The position numbers were made by a program, and so were the translations under genes. Below, one piece after another: positions 41,092 to 49,622 of a stretch of 52,591 nucleotides of DNA; position 1 is the stretch's first letter; each line of letters starts with the position of its first letter. This DNA is from a bacterium (GTDB lineage: Bacteria > Vulcanimicrobiota > Xenobia > Xenobiales > JADMJV01). A model generated the notes under the pieces. It was not told the DNA's origin. It searched no databases and saw only the letters and a list, made by a program, of their open reading frames with translations. The stretch covers positions 71,783-124,373 of the forward strand of contig JAFEBA010000056.1 of assembly GCA_018266105.1 (NCBI GenBank), in the 5' to 3' direction.

Positions 41092-41421
41092 ATGATGAAC
41101 ACTCAGATCAAAACCAGCGAAGCCAAAACCCTGTATCCCCATACGCCTCAGGTGGTCAGGCTCAACCCCTTCAGCGGAACGGGAGCGTTGGCCGGAGTGA
41201 CCTTGCGCTACGGCCCGGTCTTCATCCGCGCTTACATCCGTCAGACCAACGAAGGCAAGCTGTTCCTCTCCATGCCCGGCCGGAAAAATGAAAAAGGCGA
41301 TTGGTGGGACAGCGCCTACTTCGTGGACCGCTCGATCTCGGAGGAATTTCAGGCTCTGGCCGTCGAGACCTACCAGACTCAGCTGGGACTGGCCGCGCTC
41401 CCACTGGCCGAGGCCGCCTGA
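41092..41421 (+). CDS. spoVG: SpoVG-family nucleic-acid-binding regulator
   Basis: GGAG lies 6 nt before ATG 41092 and 9 nt before a second ATG at 41095. The product has 109 residues. The sequence VVRLNPFSGTGALAGVTLRY, then FIRAYIRQTNEGKLFLSMPG, R-K-N, and the following W-W-D-S-A-Y-F-V-D block follow the SpoVG pattern (beta strands, then the 'GlfvamPsRK' signature that binds nucleic acid). The Arg/Lys of PGRKNEKGDW is kept. SpoVG proteins are small global regulators binding RNA or DNA, found far beyond spore formers. An unusually strong hairpin precedes the gene and another follows it. Single-gene transcript, or read-through into the F/L transferase gene at 41525, is possible. Confidence 0.75.
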   Translation: MMNTQIKTSEAKTLYPHTPQVVRLNPFSGTGALAGVTLRYGPVFIRAYIRQTNEGKLFLSMPGRKNEKGDWWDSAYFVDRSISEEFQALAVETYQTQLGLAALPLAEAA

Positions 41422-41438
41422 AGCCTGAAAGCCAACAC

Positions 41439-41482
41439 AGGCCGTGACTCCAAAGCAACTATTCGGTTTGGAGTCACGGCCT
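41439..41482 (+). terminator. 16-bp perfect hairpin after spoVG
   Basis: Bases 41439-41454 pair perfectly with 41467-41482 (AGGCCGTGACTCCAAA and its complement) around a 12-nt loop. There is no T-run behind it (GGAGGACC follows), so it is either a stable 3'-end/RNA-stability structure or a factor-dependent terminator. It starts 17 bp after the spoVG stop and ends 42 bp before the transferase start. Confidence 0.6.
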
Positions 41483-41524
41483 GGAGGACCCCCCCAGAAT
41501 TAACCAGAACTTTACGCGACCACC

Positions 41525-42100
41525 GTGTCCCCTTTAGCAGAGAGATATCTCGGGCTCTATGAGCATGGCTATTTCCCTATGGCGGACCCGGATGGTCGGG
41601 TGCGGGCTTATTGTTACGATCCAAGGGGGGTCCTCCCACTCGCGGAGTTTCGAGTTCCGCGGCGTCTAACTCGTTGGTTGCGCAGCCAACCCTACCGCCT
41701 GACGTTGAATCAGGCCTTCCCGGACGTGATCCGCCAATGCGGCCAGAGAAGTAATACCTGGCTCAATGCGGAGATCGAGACCACCTTTTGCGAACTCCAC
41801 CAAGCCGGATGGGCTCACAGTCTGGAAGCCTGGCAAGAGGATCAACTGGTCGGGGGACTCTATGGATTGGCACTGGGCGGGACCTTTTGCGGGGAATCCA
41901 TGTTCAGTCGGGCCGACAATGCCAGTAAAGCCTGCCTGGTCGAACTTTATCGCAGGATGTGCCGAGGAGGTTATATTCTGATAGACTGTCAAGATGTGAC
42001 CTCAACGCTGGCCCAATTTGGGGCGCGTCACATGCCCTTCCACCAATACTACGAACTGTTCTGCCGGTATCGAAAGAAGGACTGCAAGCTGGATGGATGA
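41525..42100 (+). CDS. aat: Leucyl/phenylalanyl-tRNA-protein transferase
   Basis: From GTG 41525 the product has 191 residues, of the short type lacking most of the N-terminal domain of the E. coli enzyme (234). Family blocks are all present: YEHGYFPMADPDG, TWLNAEIETTFCELHQAGWA with HSLEAW, LVGGLYGLALGGTFCGESMF, NASKACLVELYRRM, and the end ILIDCQDVTSTLAQFGARHM. The enzyme moves Leu or Phe from tRNA to the N-terminus of proteins with Arg/Lys N-termini, marking them for ClpS/ClpAP. No ribosome binding site is visible at the GTG, so the start is the least certain point. The last 8 bp overlap the histidine kinase gene. Confidence 0.94.
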   Translation: MSPLAERYLGLYEHGYFPMADPDGRVRAYCYDPRGVLPLAEFRVPRRLTRWLRSQPYRLTLNQAFPDVIRQCGQRSNTWLNAEIETTFCELHQAGWAHSLEAWQEDQLVGGLYGLALGGTFCGESMFSRADNASKACLVELYRRMCRGGYILIDCQDVTSTLAQFGARHMPFHQYYELFCRYRKKDCKLDG

Positions 42101-43556
42101 GTTCGCTCAACTACCCGCCGACCCACAATTTATAGGGCCGATGATCGACAGCCTGGATGCAGGCTTCGTGGTGGTTGATTCGGCCGGGCAGTTCCAGGTT
42201 TGGAACGCGGCCAATACGAAAATCTTGGGCAAGGGTGCCCGTCGCGGCCTGCCACCAGATGAATGGGCCGGTTACTATGGTCTGCATTGCCCGATTGAAC
42301 AACGCTTGCTGCGTACCGAAGAGCTTCCCCTGGTCCAGGCCATGCGCCGGCTGGAACACATCGACCAGGAAATCGTGCTGATCAACGATGCCCTCCCCCA
42401 GGGCCGCTGGATCAAGGTCTTTGCTCGGCCCCTTTTCAGTCCAGAGCACGAGCTGATCGGCGGTGCGGCCATTATTCGAGACGTGACCCACGAGCGAGCC
42501 TCGCTGCTGGCCAATCAGATGATGGCCTGGTTCTTCTCAGCTAGCGACGATGCCATCGTCGGGGTCAACATGCAGGGCACGGTGCTGCTCTGGAGCCCGG
42601 GCGCGGAGAGACTGCTGGGCTGGAGCTCAGAGGAAATGATCGGCCATTCGGCTTTCAGACTGGTGCCGCCCGGCCGCCATCGCGAGATCGAACTGCTGAT
42701 GCAGAAGGCCCACTCAGAGCAAGAGTTGCCCCCATTGGAAACACGGGTTCTACACAAGAACGGCCACGAAGTAGCCGTTTCTCGTTCCATTACGGCCATG
42801 CGCGACGCCAACGGAGACCCCATCGGCGGAGTGGTGGTGGCGCGTGACATATCCAGGCTCAAACGGGCTGAACTGCAATTGGAAGAGTCCAGGCAGCAAC
42901 TGCGATTGCTTTCGGTGCGCCAGCAAAACCTGCTGGAACAGCAGTTGCGCGCCCTGGCCCGAGAATTGCACGATGAATTCGGACAGCAACTGGCGGCCAT
43001 GAAGTTCGAGCTGGCCTGGCTGGAGCGCCACCTGGACGACAATCCGCGAGTCGAAGAACGGCTGAGCTCGCTCAACAATCTCTTGGACTCCACTATCGCT
43101 GGCCTGCGCCGTGTTTCCAAACAGATGCGCCCGCCGCTGCTGGAAGAAATGGGCCTGTGCCACGCCCTGGACGAGCTTGTCAGCGAAATCCGGGCTCGTT
43201 ATCCGCTGCAAACCAGCTATGAATGCCAGCTGAGCAACACCAACTTCAACAACGAAGCGGCCCTGGCCATTTACCGCATCGTCCAGGAAGCCCTCACCAA
43301 TGTGGTCCGCCACGCTGCCGCCCGAAACGTGCAGGTAGTACTCGGACACGAAGGCGACCGACTGATCACCCTGATCACGGATGACGGCAGGGGTCTACCT
43401 GCCGATCCCAAGCCTGCGGGCGGCAACTTCGGCATTCTCGGAATGCAGGAGCGCGCCCGCAGCTGGGCCGGCGAGGTCAAGGTCTACAGCCCGGAGCAGG
43501 GCGGAACTCAGGTGCGGGCGGAGTTCCCCTGGATTCGAGTGCTGGCCGGGCCTTAG
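42093..43556 (+). CDS. Orphan NarL-type sensor histidine kinase with two PAS domains
   Basis: ATG 42093 overlaps the aat stop region by 8 bp; AAGGA lies about 10 nt upstream. The product has 487 residues and no membrane helix. The first PAS is at about 15-130 (IDSLDAGFVVVDSAGQFQVW), the second at about 140-260 (ASDDAIVGVNMQGTVLLWSP...GWSSEEMIGHSAF), followed by the PAC block. The HisKA_3 dimerisation helix has His293 (RELHDEFGQQLAAMKFELAW), the accepting His. The HATPase_c part follows: RIVQEALTNVVRHAAA (N-box), DDGRGLP (G1) and GNFGILGMQERA (G2). It should phosphorylate a LuxR/NarL-type response regulator; none is adjacent. Cytoplasmic PAS sensors respond to redox, gas or small ligands, but the ligand is unknown. 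Confidence 0.92.
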   Translation: MDEFAQLPADPQFIGPMIDSLDAGFVVVDSAGQFQVWNAANTKILGKGARRGLPPDEWAGYYGLHCPIEQRLLRTEELPLVQAMRRLEHIDQEIVLINDALPQGRWIKVFARPLFSPEHELIGGAAIIRDVTHERASLLANQMMAWFFSASDDAIVGVNMQGTVLLWSPGAERLLGWSSEEMIGHSAFRLVPPGRHREIELLMQKAHSEQELPPLETRVLHKNGHEVAVSRSITAMRDANGDPIGGVVVARDISRLKRAELQLEESRQQLRLLSVRQQNLLEQQLRALARELHDEFGQQLAAMKFELAWLERHLDDNPRVEERLSSLNNLLDSTIAGLRRVSKQMRPPLLEEMGLCHALDELVSEIRARYPLQTSYECQLSNTNFNNEAALAIYRIVQEALTNVVRHAAARNVQVVLGHEGDRLITLITDDGRGLPADPKPAGGNFGILGMQERARSWAGEVKVYSPEQGGTQVRAEFPWIRVLAGP

Positions 43557-43561
43557 ACTTC

Positions 43562-46500
43562 CTAGCGCACACTCAAAGCGGACTCGGGCTCGTAATTCAG
43601 GGCGGGGCTGAGCCAGCGCTCGACCACCTCCAGTGACCAGCCCGTGCGGCGGGCATAGTCTTCGACCTGATCCTTGCTGATTCGGCCCACCGCGAAGTAG
43701 CGCGCTTCCGGTGCGGCGAAGTAGAAGCCCGAAACCGAACTGGCCGGCCACATGGCCAGACTTTCCGTGAGCTGGATGCCGGCCGCTTTTTCAGCATCCA
43801 GCATCTCCCACAGAATGCGCTTGCCCTGGTGGTCCGGGCAAGCCGGATAGCCAGGCGCGGGTCGAATGCCTCGATAGCGCTCCTTGATCAGATCGCCGAT
43901 TTCCAGCTTCTCCTCCTGGCCATAACCCCATTCGCGGCGGACTTTGAGATGAAGGAGCTCAGCCAGCGCCTCGGCCAGGCGGTCGGCCAGAGCCTTCGCC
44001 ATGATCGAGTTGTATTCGTCGTGCTGAGCGTCCAGTTCGGCCACCAGCAGGTCGAGACCCTCGCCGGTGCTGACCGCGAAAGCGCCGATCGAGTCAGGCC
44101 GATCGGGAGCGACAAAGTCACTGAGAGCCATATTGGGCAGGCCTTCGGCTCGGACCATCTGCTGACGAAGGGTGGGCAGGCGCCACTTGCCGCCTTCCAA
44201 CAGAATGTCATCGCCCTCAGCCTGAGCTTTGAAGAAGCCATAGACGGCCCGAGCCTTCAGGCGTTTCTCTGAGATGATGCGTTGCAGCAGCGCCTGAGCG
44301 TCATCAAACAACTTCCTGGCTTCGCTGCCCACCTGGGGGTCATCAAAGATACGCGGGTAGGCGCCTTTCAGCTCCCAGGTCGAGAAGAAAGGGGTCCAAT
44401 CGATATAGGGCACAATCTCGGCCAGCTCTGGCTCCCAGGTGCGCACACCAAAGAATTCGGGCTGAGCCAGTCTGGCTTCGCTCCAGTCCAGCCTCAGTCG
44501 GTTTTCCCGCGCCTGCTCCAGAGAAAGGAAGCGTTCCTTGGCCTGACCCTCGCCGTGGCGACGGCGCAGTTCCTCATAGTCCTTTTGCTGCTCGGCCCAG
44601 AAGGTGGGCTCATTCAACCCTTGCATCACCTGAACCACTCGCGAGGCGTCTTTGACGTGAATGGTCGGCAGGCTGTACCGCGGAGCGATTTTCACCGCCG
44701 TATGAGCACGACTGGTGGTGGCTCCTCCGATCAGCAGCGGCAACCCGACCTGCAAGCGCTCCATCTCTTTGGCGACGTGAACCATTTCGTCCAGAGAGGG
44801 AGTGATCAATCCGGACAGGCCAATGGCCTGGACCCCATGCTCCTTGGCCGCGCTCAAAATCTTCTCGCAGGGGACCATGACGCCCAGATCGATCACTTCG
44901 TAAGAGTTGCAACGCAACACCACACTGACGATGTTCTTGCCGATGTCGTGAACGTCACCCTTGACCGTCGCCAGCAACACCGTGCCTTTGCTGGATCCGC
45001 TGCCGGCCCGTTCCTGATCCATGAACGGCTCTAGATAGGCGACCGCCTTTTTCATGACGCGCGCGCTCTTGACCACCTGAGGCAAGAACATCTTGCCGGC
45101 GCCAAAAAGGTCACCCACCACATTCATGCCGTCCATCATAGGCCCCTCGATCACCGCCAGGGGCCGACCCAGCAACTGGCGGGCTTCTTCGGCGTCCTGC
45201 TCGATATGCTCAACCAGACCCTTCACCAGAGCGTGCTTGAGTCGCTCGGCCACAGGCCAGCTGCGCCACTCGGCCGCTTCCTTGACCACCGGACCGCCGC
45301 CGGCGGCCGCGTTCTTGGCCTTCAACTCTTCAGCGTAGGCAACCATTCGCTCGGTGGCGTCCGGACGCCGGAACAAGAGCACGTCTTCCACGTAGGCCAG
45401 CAAGTCGGGCGGAATCTCCTCATAGACGCTCAGCATGCCGGCGTTGACGATACCGAAATCAAGTCCATTCTTGATGGCGTGATAGAGAAAGGCCGCGTGC
45501 ATGGCTTCACGCACCGGATTGTTGCCGCGGAAAGAAAAGCTGACGTTGGAGATGCCGCCCACCGTTAGCGCCCCTGGACAGGCCTTCTTGATTTCGCCGA
45601 CCGCCTCAATAAAGTGCAGGCCATAAAGGTCGTGTTCTTCCATGCCCGTGGCCACGGTCAGAACGTTGGGGTCAAAAACCATATCCTCAGGGGCAAAGTC
45701 GAGCTTCTCGCGCAGCAGATTGTAGGCTCGCTGACAGACGGCCACCTTCCGCTCGCGGGTGTCGGCCTGGCCATTTTCGTCGAAGGCCATGATGACCGCC
45801 GCTGCACCGTATCGCTGCAAGAGATGAGCGCGTCGCAAGAATTCGGCTTCGCCATCCTTCAAACTGATGGAGTTGACGATGCACTTGCCCTGCACCCGGC
45901 GCAATCCAGCTTCGAGCACGTCCCAGCGAGAGCTGTCGAGCATGAGCGGAACCTTGGAAATATCGGGCTCCGAACCGACTAGATTGAGGAAACGCTGCAT
46001 GGTCGCGACCGAGTCGATCATGCCTTCATCCATGTTGATGTCCAGGAGGTTCGCCCCGTTCTCAACCTGTTGGCGGGCCACAGCCAGAGCCTTCTCCAGC
46101 TCACCCTGACGAATCAGCTCCGCAAACTTGGGACTGCCGGTAATGTTGGTGCGTTCTCCAATCATGGAGAAGCCGGTGGCGGGTGTGACGTTGTAGGCCT
46201 CCAGTCCGGCCACCCTCAGATACCTCGGTCTTTCCGGGATCTGCCGGGGCGTGATTCCATGGATGTTCTGGGCCAGCATGGCGATATTTTCCGGACCCGT
46301 GCCACAACAGCCACCAGCAATGTTCAGCCATCCCTGGCGAGCGTAGTCGCACATCACTTCTGCGAAATGCTCAGGTGTTTCGTCGAAGCCCCCCATGGCG
46401 TTGGGCAGGCCGGCATTGGGATAGCAGCTGATGTAGCAGTCAGCCAGACCGCTCAGCTCCTCCAGGTAGGGCCGCAGAAGGTCAGCCCCGAGAGCACAGT

Positions 46501-47218
46501 TCAGGCCAACCGAGAAAGGCCGGGCGTGGCGGACGCTGTTCCAGAAAGCTTCCACCGTCTGACCAGAAAGGGAACGACCCGACTGGTCGATGATGGTGAC
46601 CGAAATCATCACCGGCACACGCCGACCGGCAGCCTCAAAGGCTTCTTCCAGACGGAAGAGTCCGGCCTTGACGTTCAGAGTGTCCGTAATCGTTTCGAAA
46701 AGCAGCGCATCCACGCCCCCTTTGAGCAGATTGACCATCTGTTCGTAGTAGGCGTCAGCCATTTCCTCAAAAGTCGAAGCACGGAAGCCGGGGTCGTTGG
46801 GATCCACCGCCAACGAACAGGTCTTGGTGGTGGGCCCGATGGAGCCGGCCACAAAGCGTTTTTTGCCATCTTCCTTCTCTGCCAGATCAGCAGCCCGGCG
46901 CGCGATGCGGGCGCCCTCCAGGTTGAGTTCGGCCACCAGCGACTGCATGTTGTAGTCCGCCTGGGAGATGAAATTGCCGCTGAAGGTATTGGTTTCCACC
47001 ATGTCCGCGCCAGCCCGAAAATACTCCAGATGAATGGCTTCTACCACCTCCGGTCGGGTCAAGTTGAGGAGGTCGCAGTTACCCTTCAGGCTCCCGGCGT
47101 GGTTGGCGAAACGTTCGCCGCGGTATTGCTCTTCAGTGATTTCCCGACGCTGAAGCATGGTGCCCATGCCGCCGTCGAGAATCAGGATACGTTGTTTGAC
47201 AAGGTCTTCGATCGTCAA
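43562..47218 (-). CDS. metH: Cobalamin-dependent methionine synthase
   Basis: TTG 47218 (read MTIEDLVKQRILILDGGMGT) with GGAGAA about 9 nt upstream gives 1218 residues, the full four-module enzyme. Homocysteine domain: LDGGMGTML, VGLNCALGA, and the zinc-binding GGCCGTGPENI. Folate domain: GFSMIGERTNITGSPKFAE. Cobalamin domain: a cap followed by VKGDVHDIGKNIV with the axial His. The C-terminal activation domain carries RAEGLPNMALSDF and RPAPGYPACPDHQ, which bind S-adenosylmethionine. It methylates homocysteine with 5-methyl-THF. No cobalamin riboswitch is seen in the 100-bp leader. The 3' end meets the plus-strand histidine kinase gene with 5 bp between. Confidence 0.98.
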   Translation of the reverse strand: MTIEDLVKQRILILDGGMGTMLQRREITEEQYRGERFANHAGSLKGNCDLLNLTRPEVVEAIHLEYFRAGADMVETNTFSGNFISQADYNMQSLVAELNLEGARIARRAADLAEKEDGKKRFVAGSIGPTTKTCSLAVDPNDPGFRASTFEEMADAYYEQMVNLLKGGVDALLFETITDTLNVKAGLFRLEEAFEAAGRRVPVMISVTIIDQSGRSLSGQTVEAFWNSVRHARPFSVGLNCALGADLLRPYLEELSGLADCYISCYPNAGLPNAMGGFDETPEHFAEVMCDYARQGWLNIAGGCCGTGPENIAMLAQNIHGITPRQIPERPRYLRVAGLEAYNVTPATGFSMIGERTNITGSPKFAELIRQGELEKALAVARQQVENGANLLDINMDEGMIDSVATMQRFLNLVGSEPDISKVPLMLDSSRWDVLEAGLRRVQGKCIVNSISLKDGEAEFLRRAHLLQRYGAAAVIMAFDENGQADTRERKVAVCQRAYNLLREKLDFAPEDMVFDPNVLTVATGMEEHDLYGLHFIEAVGEIKKACPGALTVGGISNVSFSFRGNNPVREAMHAAFLYHAIKNGLDFGIVNAGMLSVYEEIPPDLLAYVEDVLLFRRPDATERMVAYAEELKAKNAAAGGGPVVKEAAEWRSWPVAERLKHALVKGLVEHIEQDAEEARQLLGRPLAVIEGPMMDGMNVVGDLFGAGKMFLPQVVKSARVMKKAVAYLEPFMDQERAGSGSSKGTVLLATVKGDVHDIGKNIVSVVLRCNSYEVIDLGVMVPCEKILSAAKEHGVQAIGLSGLITPSLDEMVHVAKEMERLQVGLPLLIGGATTSRAHTAVKIAPRYSLPTIHVKDASRVVQVMQGLNEPTFWAEQQKDYEELRRRHGEGQAKERFLSLEQARENRLRLDWSEARLAQPEFFGVRTWEPELAEIVPYIDWTPFFSTWELKGAYPRIFDDPQVGSEARKLFDDAQALLQRIISEKRLKARAVYGFFKAQAEGDDILLEGGKWRLPTLRQQMVRAEGLPNMALSDFVAPDRPDSIGAFAVSTGEGLDLLVAELDAQHDEYNSIMAKALADRLAEALAELLHLKVRREWGYGQEEKLEIGDLIKERYRGIRPAPGYPACPDHQGKRILWEMLDAEKAAGIQLTESLAMWPASSVSGFYFAAPEARYFAVGRISKDQVEDYARRTGWSLEVVERWLSPALNYEPESALSVR

Positions 47219-47323
47219 AGCTAAGGTTCTCCGGTTCCCCTAAAGTAGCCCGGGACCCCAGGTCTGTAGGATAATGAGTTGTCACAGGGACTCTTTTCGC
47301 ATTTCCAATCCAAGTCCCTCGAA

Positions 47324-47363
47324 AACACAAAAAGACCGGCTCTTGGGCCGGTCTTTTTGTGTT
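47324..47363. terminator. Bidirectional terminator between the Gly-rich gene and metH
   Basis: A 17-bp perfect inverted repeat (47324-47340 with 47347-47363, core AAAAAGACCGGC) surrounds a 6-nt loop, with T-rich arms on both strands. It follows palindromic element copy B in the 3' region of the minus-strand gene ending at 47465 and lies about 105 bp before the metH start. That remaining leader (47219-47323) shows no other structure I recognise. Confidence 0.92.
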
Positions 47364-47380
47364 CTGGATAGACTGAGGAA

Positions 47381-47467
47381 CCTAGGAGCTTGGCCGGAAA
47401 CTCCCCTTGACAGGCGTGAATCCTACTCCTGGTATCAAATCTGCGGGGCGAATCGGCCAGGCTCCTA
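47381..47467 (-). repeat. Palindromic 3'-UTR element, copy B
   Basis: On the minus strand it begins with the TAG stop of the Gly-rich gene (47465-47467). The outer stem is 15 bp (47382-47396 with 47453-47467) with one G-U pair. The core at 47403-47429 is the same as in copy A (34391-34416) apart from one substitution and one indel. The arms differ in sequence between copies but still pair, which suggests that folding is selected. A standard terminator follows 18 bp later. Confidence 0.72.
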
Positions 47468-47743
47468 GAGCAGAGCGCGGGCCGACTCCGAGTTTTTGTT
47501 GGCCGAGGCCATCTTGTCTTTCTGAATGCCGAAAGTGATGTCGTTAATCGAGGTCATGAGCTTGGCCACGTTGGCACGGTCATTTTCATCGGCCTTTTTC
47601 AGTTCCAACTGGGTCTGACGCTGCGTCGAGAGAGCCTGACGCTGGTCCGTGACGGCCATCTGCTGGTCCATCGCCTGTTGGTTGTAGTTCGTAATGTTCT
47701 GGCCGCCACCGCCGCCGCCACCGCCTACACCGCCTACTGCCAT
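47465..47743 (-). CDS. Small Gly-rich protein with C-terminal helix, unknown
   Basis: ATG 47743 is placed 8 nt after AGGAGG, a strong binding site. The product has 92 residues: MAVGG, a run of glycines, then QNITNYNQQAMDQQMAVTDQ, and a charged helical remainder ending in LMTSINDITFGIQKDKMASA. The Gly run probably makes a flexible tail and the rest a helix, of the size of secretion-filament subunits or small scaffold proteins. No homologue is recognised. Its transcript carries palindromic element B and a strong terminator. Upstream, between 47744 and 47870, two direct repeats GTTAACTTC (47819-47827 and 47850-47858) are seen. Confidence 0.68.
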   Translation of the reverse strand: MAVGGVGGGGGGGGQNITNYNQQAMDQQMAVTDQRQALSTQRQTQLELKKADENDRANVAKLMTSINDITFGIQKDKMASANKNSESARALL

Positions 47744-47870
47744 CTGGAAAGTCCTCCTGATTCGTCTATTGCTTGCTTCTAGCAAAGCACACAGGCAAGC
47801 GTTTGGGAGTACCTAAAAGTTAACTTCTTTCGCAAATTGTTGCCGGCGCGTTAACTTCAACAATCCCGCG

Positions 47871-49622
47871 TCAACATGTGCCTGGAGGAATTCGCCATAA
47901 GGCCAGCTTTCCGTCTCCTCCGCCACTTACAACCAGACCCGAAGACTGATCGTAAGCCAGACATCGAACCCACTGCTCGTGGGCTTCGACCTGTAGCAGC
48001 AAACGCCCCCCATCTAAGCCAAAGGCTCTCAGGCTGCGATCGGCCGAGGCCGTCAAAATCAGGTTATCGCAGGCCAAAGCCGACCAGACCATGGCCTTGT
48101 GGCCGCGCAGGCAGCGCATCTCACTTTTACCTTCCAACTCCCAGGCCCGCACCGTCATATCCGCGCAACTGGTCAGGATTCCGGCGCCCCCGTGCATAAA
48201 GTCGATGGCCTGAATGCGAGCTGAGTGTCCCAGCAGACTCCCTTGATAGACAGCCTCCGGCAAGCTCCAAAGGTGCACCGATTTATCATCTCCGGCCGTG
48301 GCCAGGATGTCTCCGTCCCCATTGATGGCCAGACCGTTGGCGGACCCCTGGTGAGCCAGCCAGCCCAACGGCTGACTAAAAGAGGGTCCGAGCAAAGCGC
48401 ATTGACCGTTCAAAAAACAGGCGGCCACCAAACCCTGGCGGGGATGAAAGGCCAGACCGTTGACTGCCGACCCAGACTCCACCAAAGCATGACCCCCTCC
48501 ACCCTGAGCAGACCAGAGGCGAATGGAGCCGTCCTGTGCTCCGCTGACCAGATAGCCTCCATCTGGGGATAGGGCCAGACAATGGACGGGGGACTCGTGC
48601 GCTTTCTGACTGTGCAACAACTCCAATTGAGGCCAGCTCCAGCAACACCAGCATCCGTCTCGACCGGCCGAATACAGCCGAGAAGTCCGCGTGTCCAGGC
48701 TCAAGGCATTAACACCGCCGCTGTGGGCGGCCTTACGGTTCAGCGCCTCAAAGGTCGGCAGCTGGGCCAGAGAAGCCTTGGGAGAAACATCCAGGCCCAG
48801 ACTCTCCAGGAAAGCCCGCATAGATTGCGTTCGTTGAGCTGGATTCAGGTCCAGAGCCTTGAGGACCGCAGTCCTCAAGCGCTCGGAGAGCGTCTCCAAA
48901 CCGGGCAGAGGTTGACCCTGCAGGCGGGCTCGAGCGTCAGGGGGCGGAGCACCTTCGGCCAGGTGAACCATGGTCGCCGCCAGTGCATACACATCGGCGG
49001 CCGGAGTCAGGGCCACCCGCTCATACTGCTCCGGGGGCGAATAACCTGGCGAGACTTCGCGTTGGCTGGCCTGGTCCCGATGAGCCCCGGCCGTCCCAAA
49101 ATCCAGAATAACGTAGCGTCCGTGGTGGGTGAGAAAGAGATTGTCCGGCTTGAGGTCGGAGTGAATCAAGCCGGCCGCGTGCACCAGCAGCATGGCCTGG
49201 CCGACCTGGGCGGCCAGGTCCAGCATGCGGTTCAACGACATTTGCCCGGCCCTTTGCAAGCCCTGGCCCAGGGTCACGCCCTGCAGCAACTCTTCCACCA
49301 GATAGGCGGTGCCGTTGGCGCTAAACTGACCCAGCACCCTGACCACCCCGGGATGATAGAAACGCTCAAGAGTGTTGCCCTCGCGAAGAAAGCTCTCCAG
49401 TCCGCGCTGAAATGAAGTCTGATCCCAGGGGGAGCCGGGTTGAACGGTGGTGCCCTGACGCAGACAACCTTGAGGAAAGAATTCTTTGACGGCGACCGGT
49501 AGGCGCCACTTGCCCTGAGTGGCCGCGTAAGTCAAGCTAAAACTGCCCTGACCGATCAACTCGCCCAGCTGGAACTGACCGTCGCCGAGCCAGCTGCCCG
49601 GAGGAAGGGGCTGACGCAGAAT
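47871..49622 (-). CDS. Ser/Thr protein kinase with C-terminal WD40 propeller
   Basis: The kinase fold needs the segment GSWLGDGQFQLGELIGQGSF, so translation must begin upstream of TTG 49559. The only in-frame options before the preceding stop are ATT 49622 (overlapping that TAA by one base) and CTG 49619; I give 49622, about 583 residues. Kinase marks: IGQGSFSLTY, Lys in VAVKEFFP, catalytic loop HSDLKPDN (Ser in place of the usual Arg), LDFGTAG and SPGYSPPEQYE, PAADVYALAAT. From about residue 300 there are seven WD40 repeats (HESPVHCLALSPDGGYLVSG, GSIRLWS, HEQWVRCLAYDQSSGLVVSG). There is no transmembrane helix. A non-RD kinase with a propeller is expected to be regulated by protein contact. 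It is coupled to the pseudo-adenylate-kinase gene upstream. Confidence 0.85.
   Translation of the reverse strand: MLRQPLPPGSWLGDGQFQLGELIGQGSFSLTYAATQGKWRLPVAVKEFFPQGCLRQGTTVQPGSPWDQTSFQRGLESFLREGNTLERFYHPGVVRVLGQFSANGTAYLVEELLQGVTLGQGLQRAGQMSLNRMLDLAAQVGQAMLLVHAAGLIHSDLKPDNLFLTHHGRYVILDFGTAGAHRDQASQREVSPGYSPPEQYERVALTPAADVYALAATMVHLAEGAPPPDARARLQGQPLPGLETLSERLRTAVLKALDLNPAQRTQSMRAFLESLGLDVSPKASLAQLPTFEALNRKAAHSGGVNALSLDTRTSRLYSAGRDGCWCCWSWPQLELLHSQKAHESPVHCLALSPDGGYLVSGAQDGSIRLWSAQGGGGHALVESGSAVNGLAFHPRQGLVAACFLNGQCALLGPSFSQPLGWLAHQGSANGLAINGDGDILATAGDDKSVHLWSLPEAVYQGSLLGHSARIQAIDFMHGGAGILTSCADMTVRAWELEGKSEMRCLRGHKAMVWSALACDNLILTASADRSLRAFGLDGGRLLLQVEAHEQWVRCLAYDQSSGLVVSGGGDGKLALWRIPPGTC

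Noticed and set aside
46070..47224. 384-codon open frame on the plus strand opposite metH
   Set aside because: It is antisense to a full-length, motif-complete metH and its translation shows no domain. High GC content commonly opens such mirror frames.
47219..47323. Cobalamin or SAM riboswitch in the metH leader
   Set aside because: The leader is only about 100 nt to the upstream terminator, lacks the B12-box (GCCACTG-like) and any SAM-riboswitch pattern, and shows no competing terminator hairpin.
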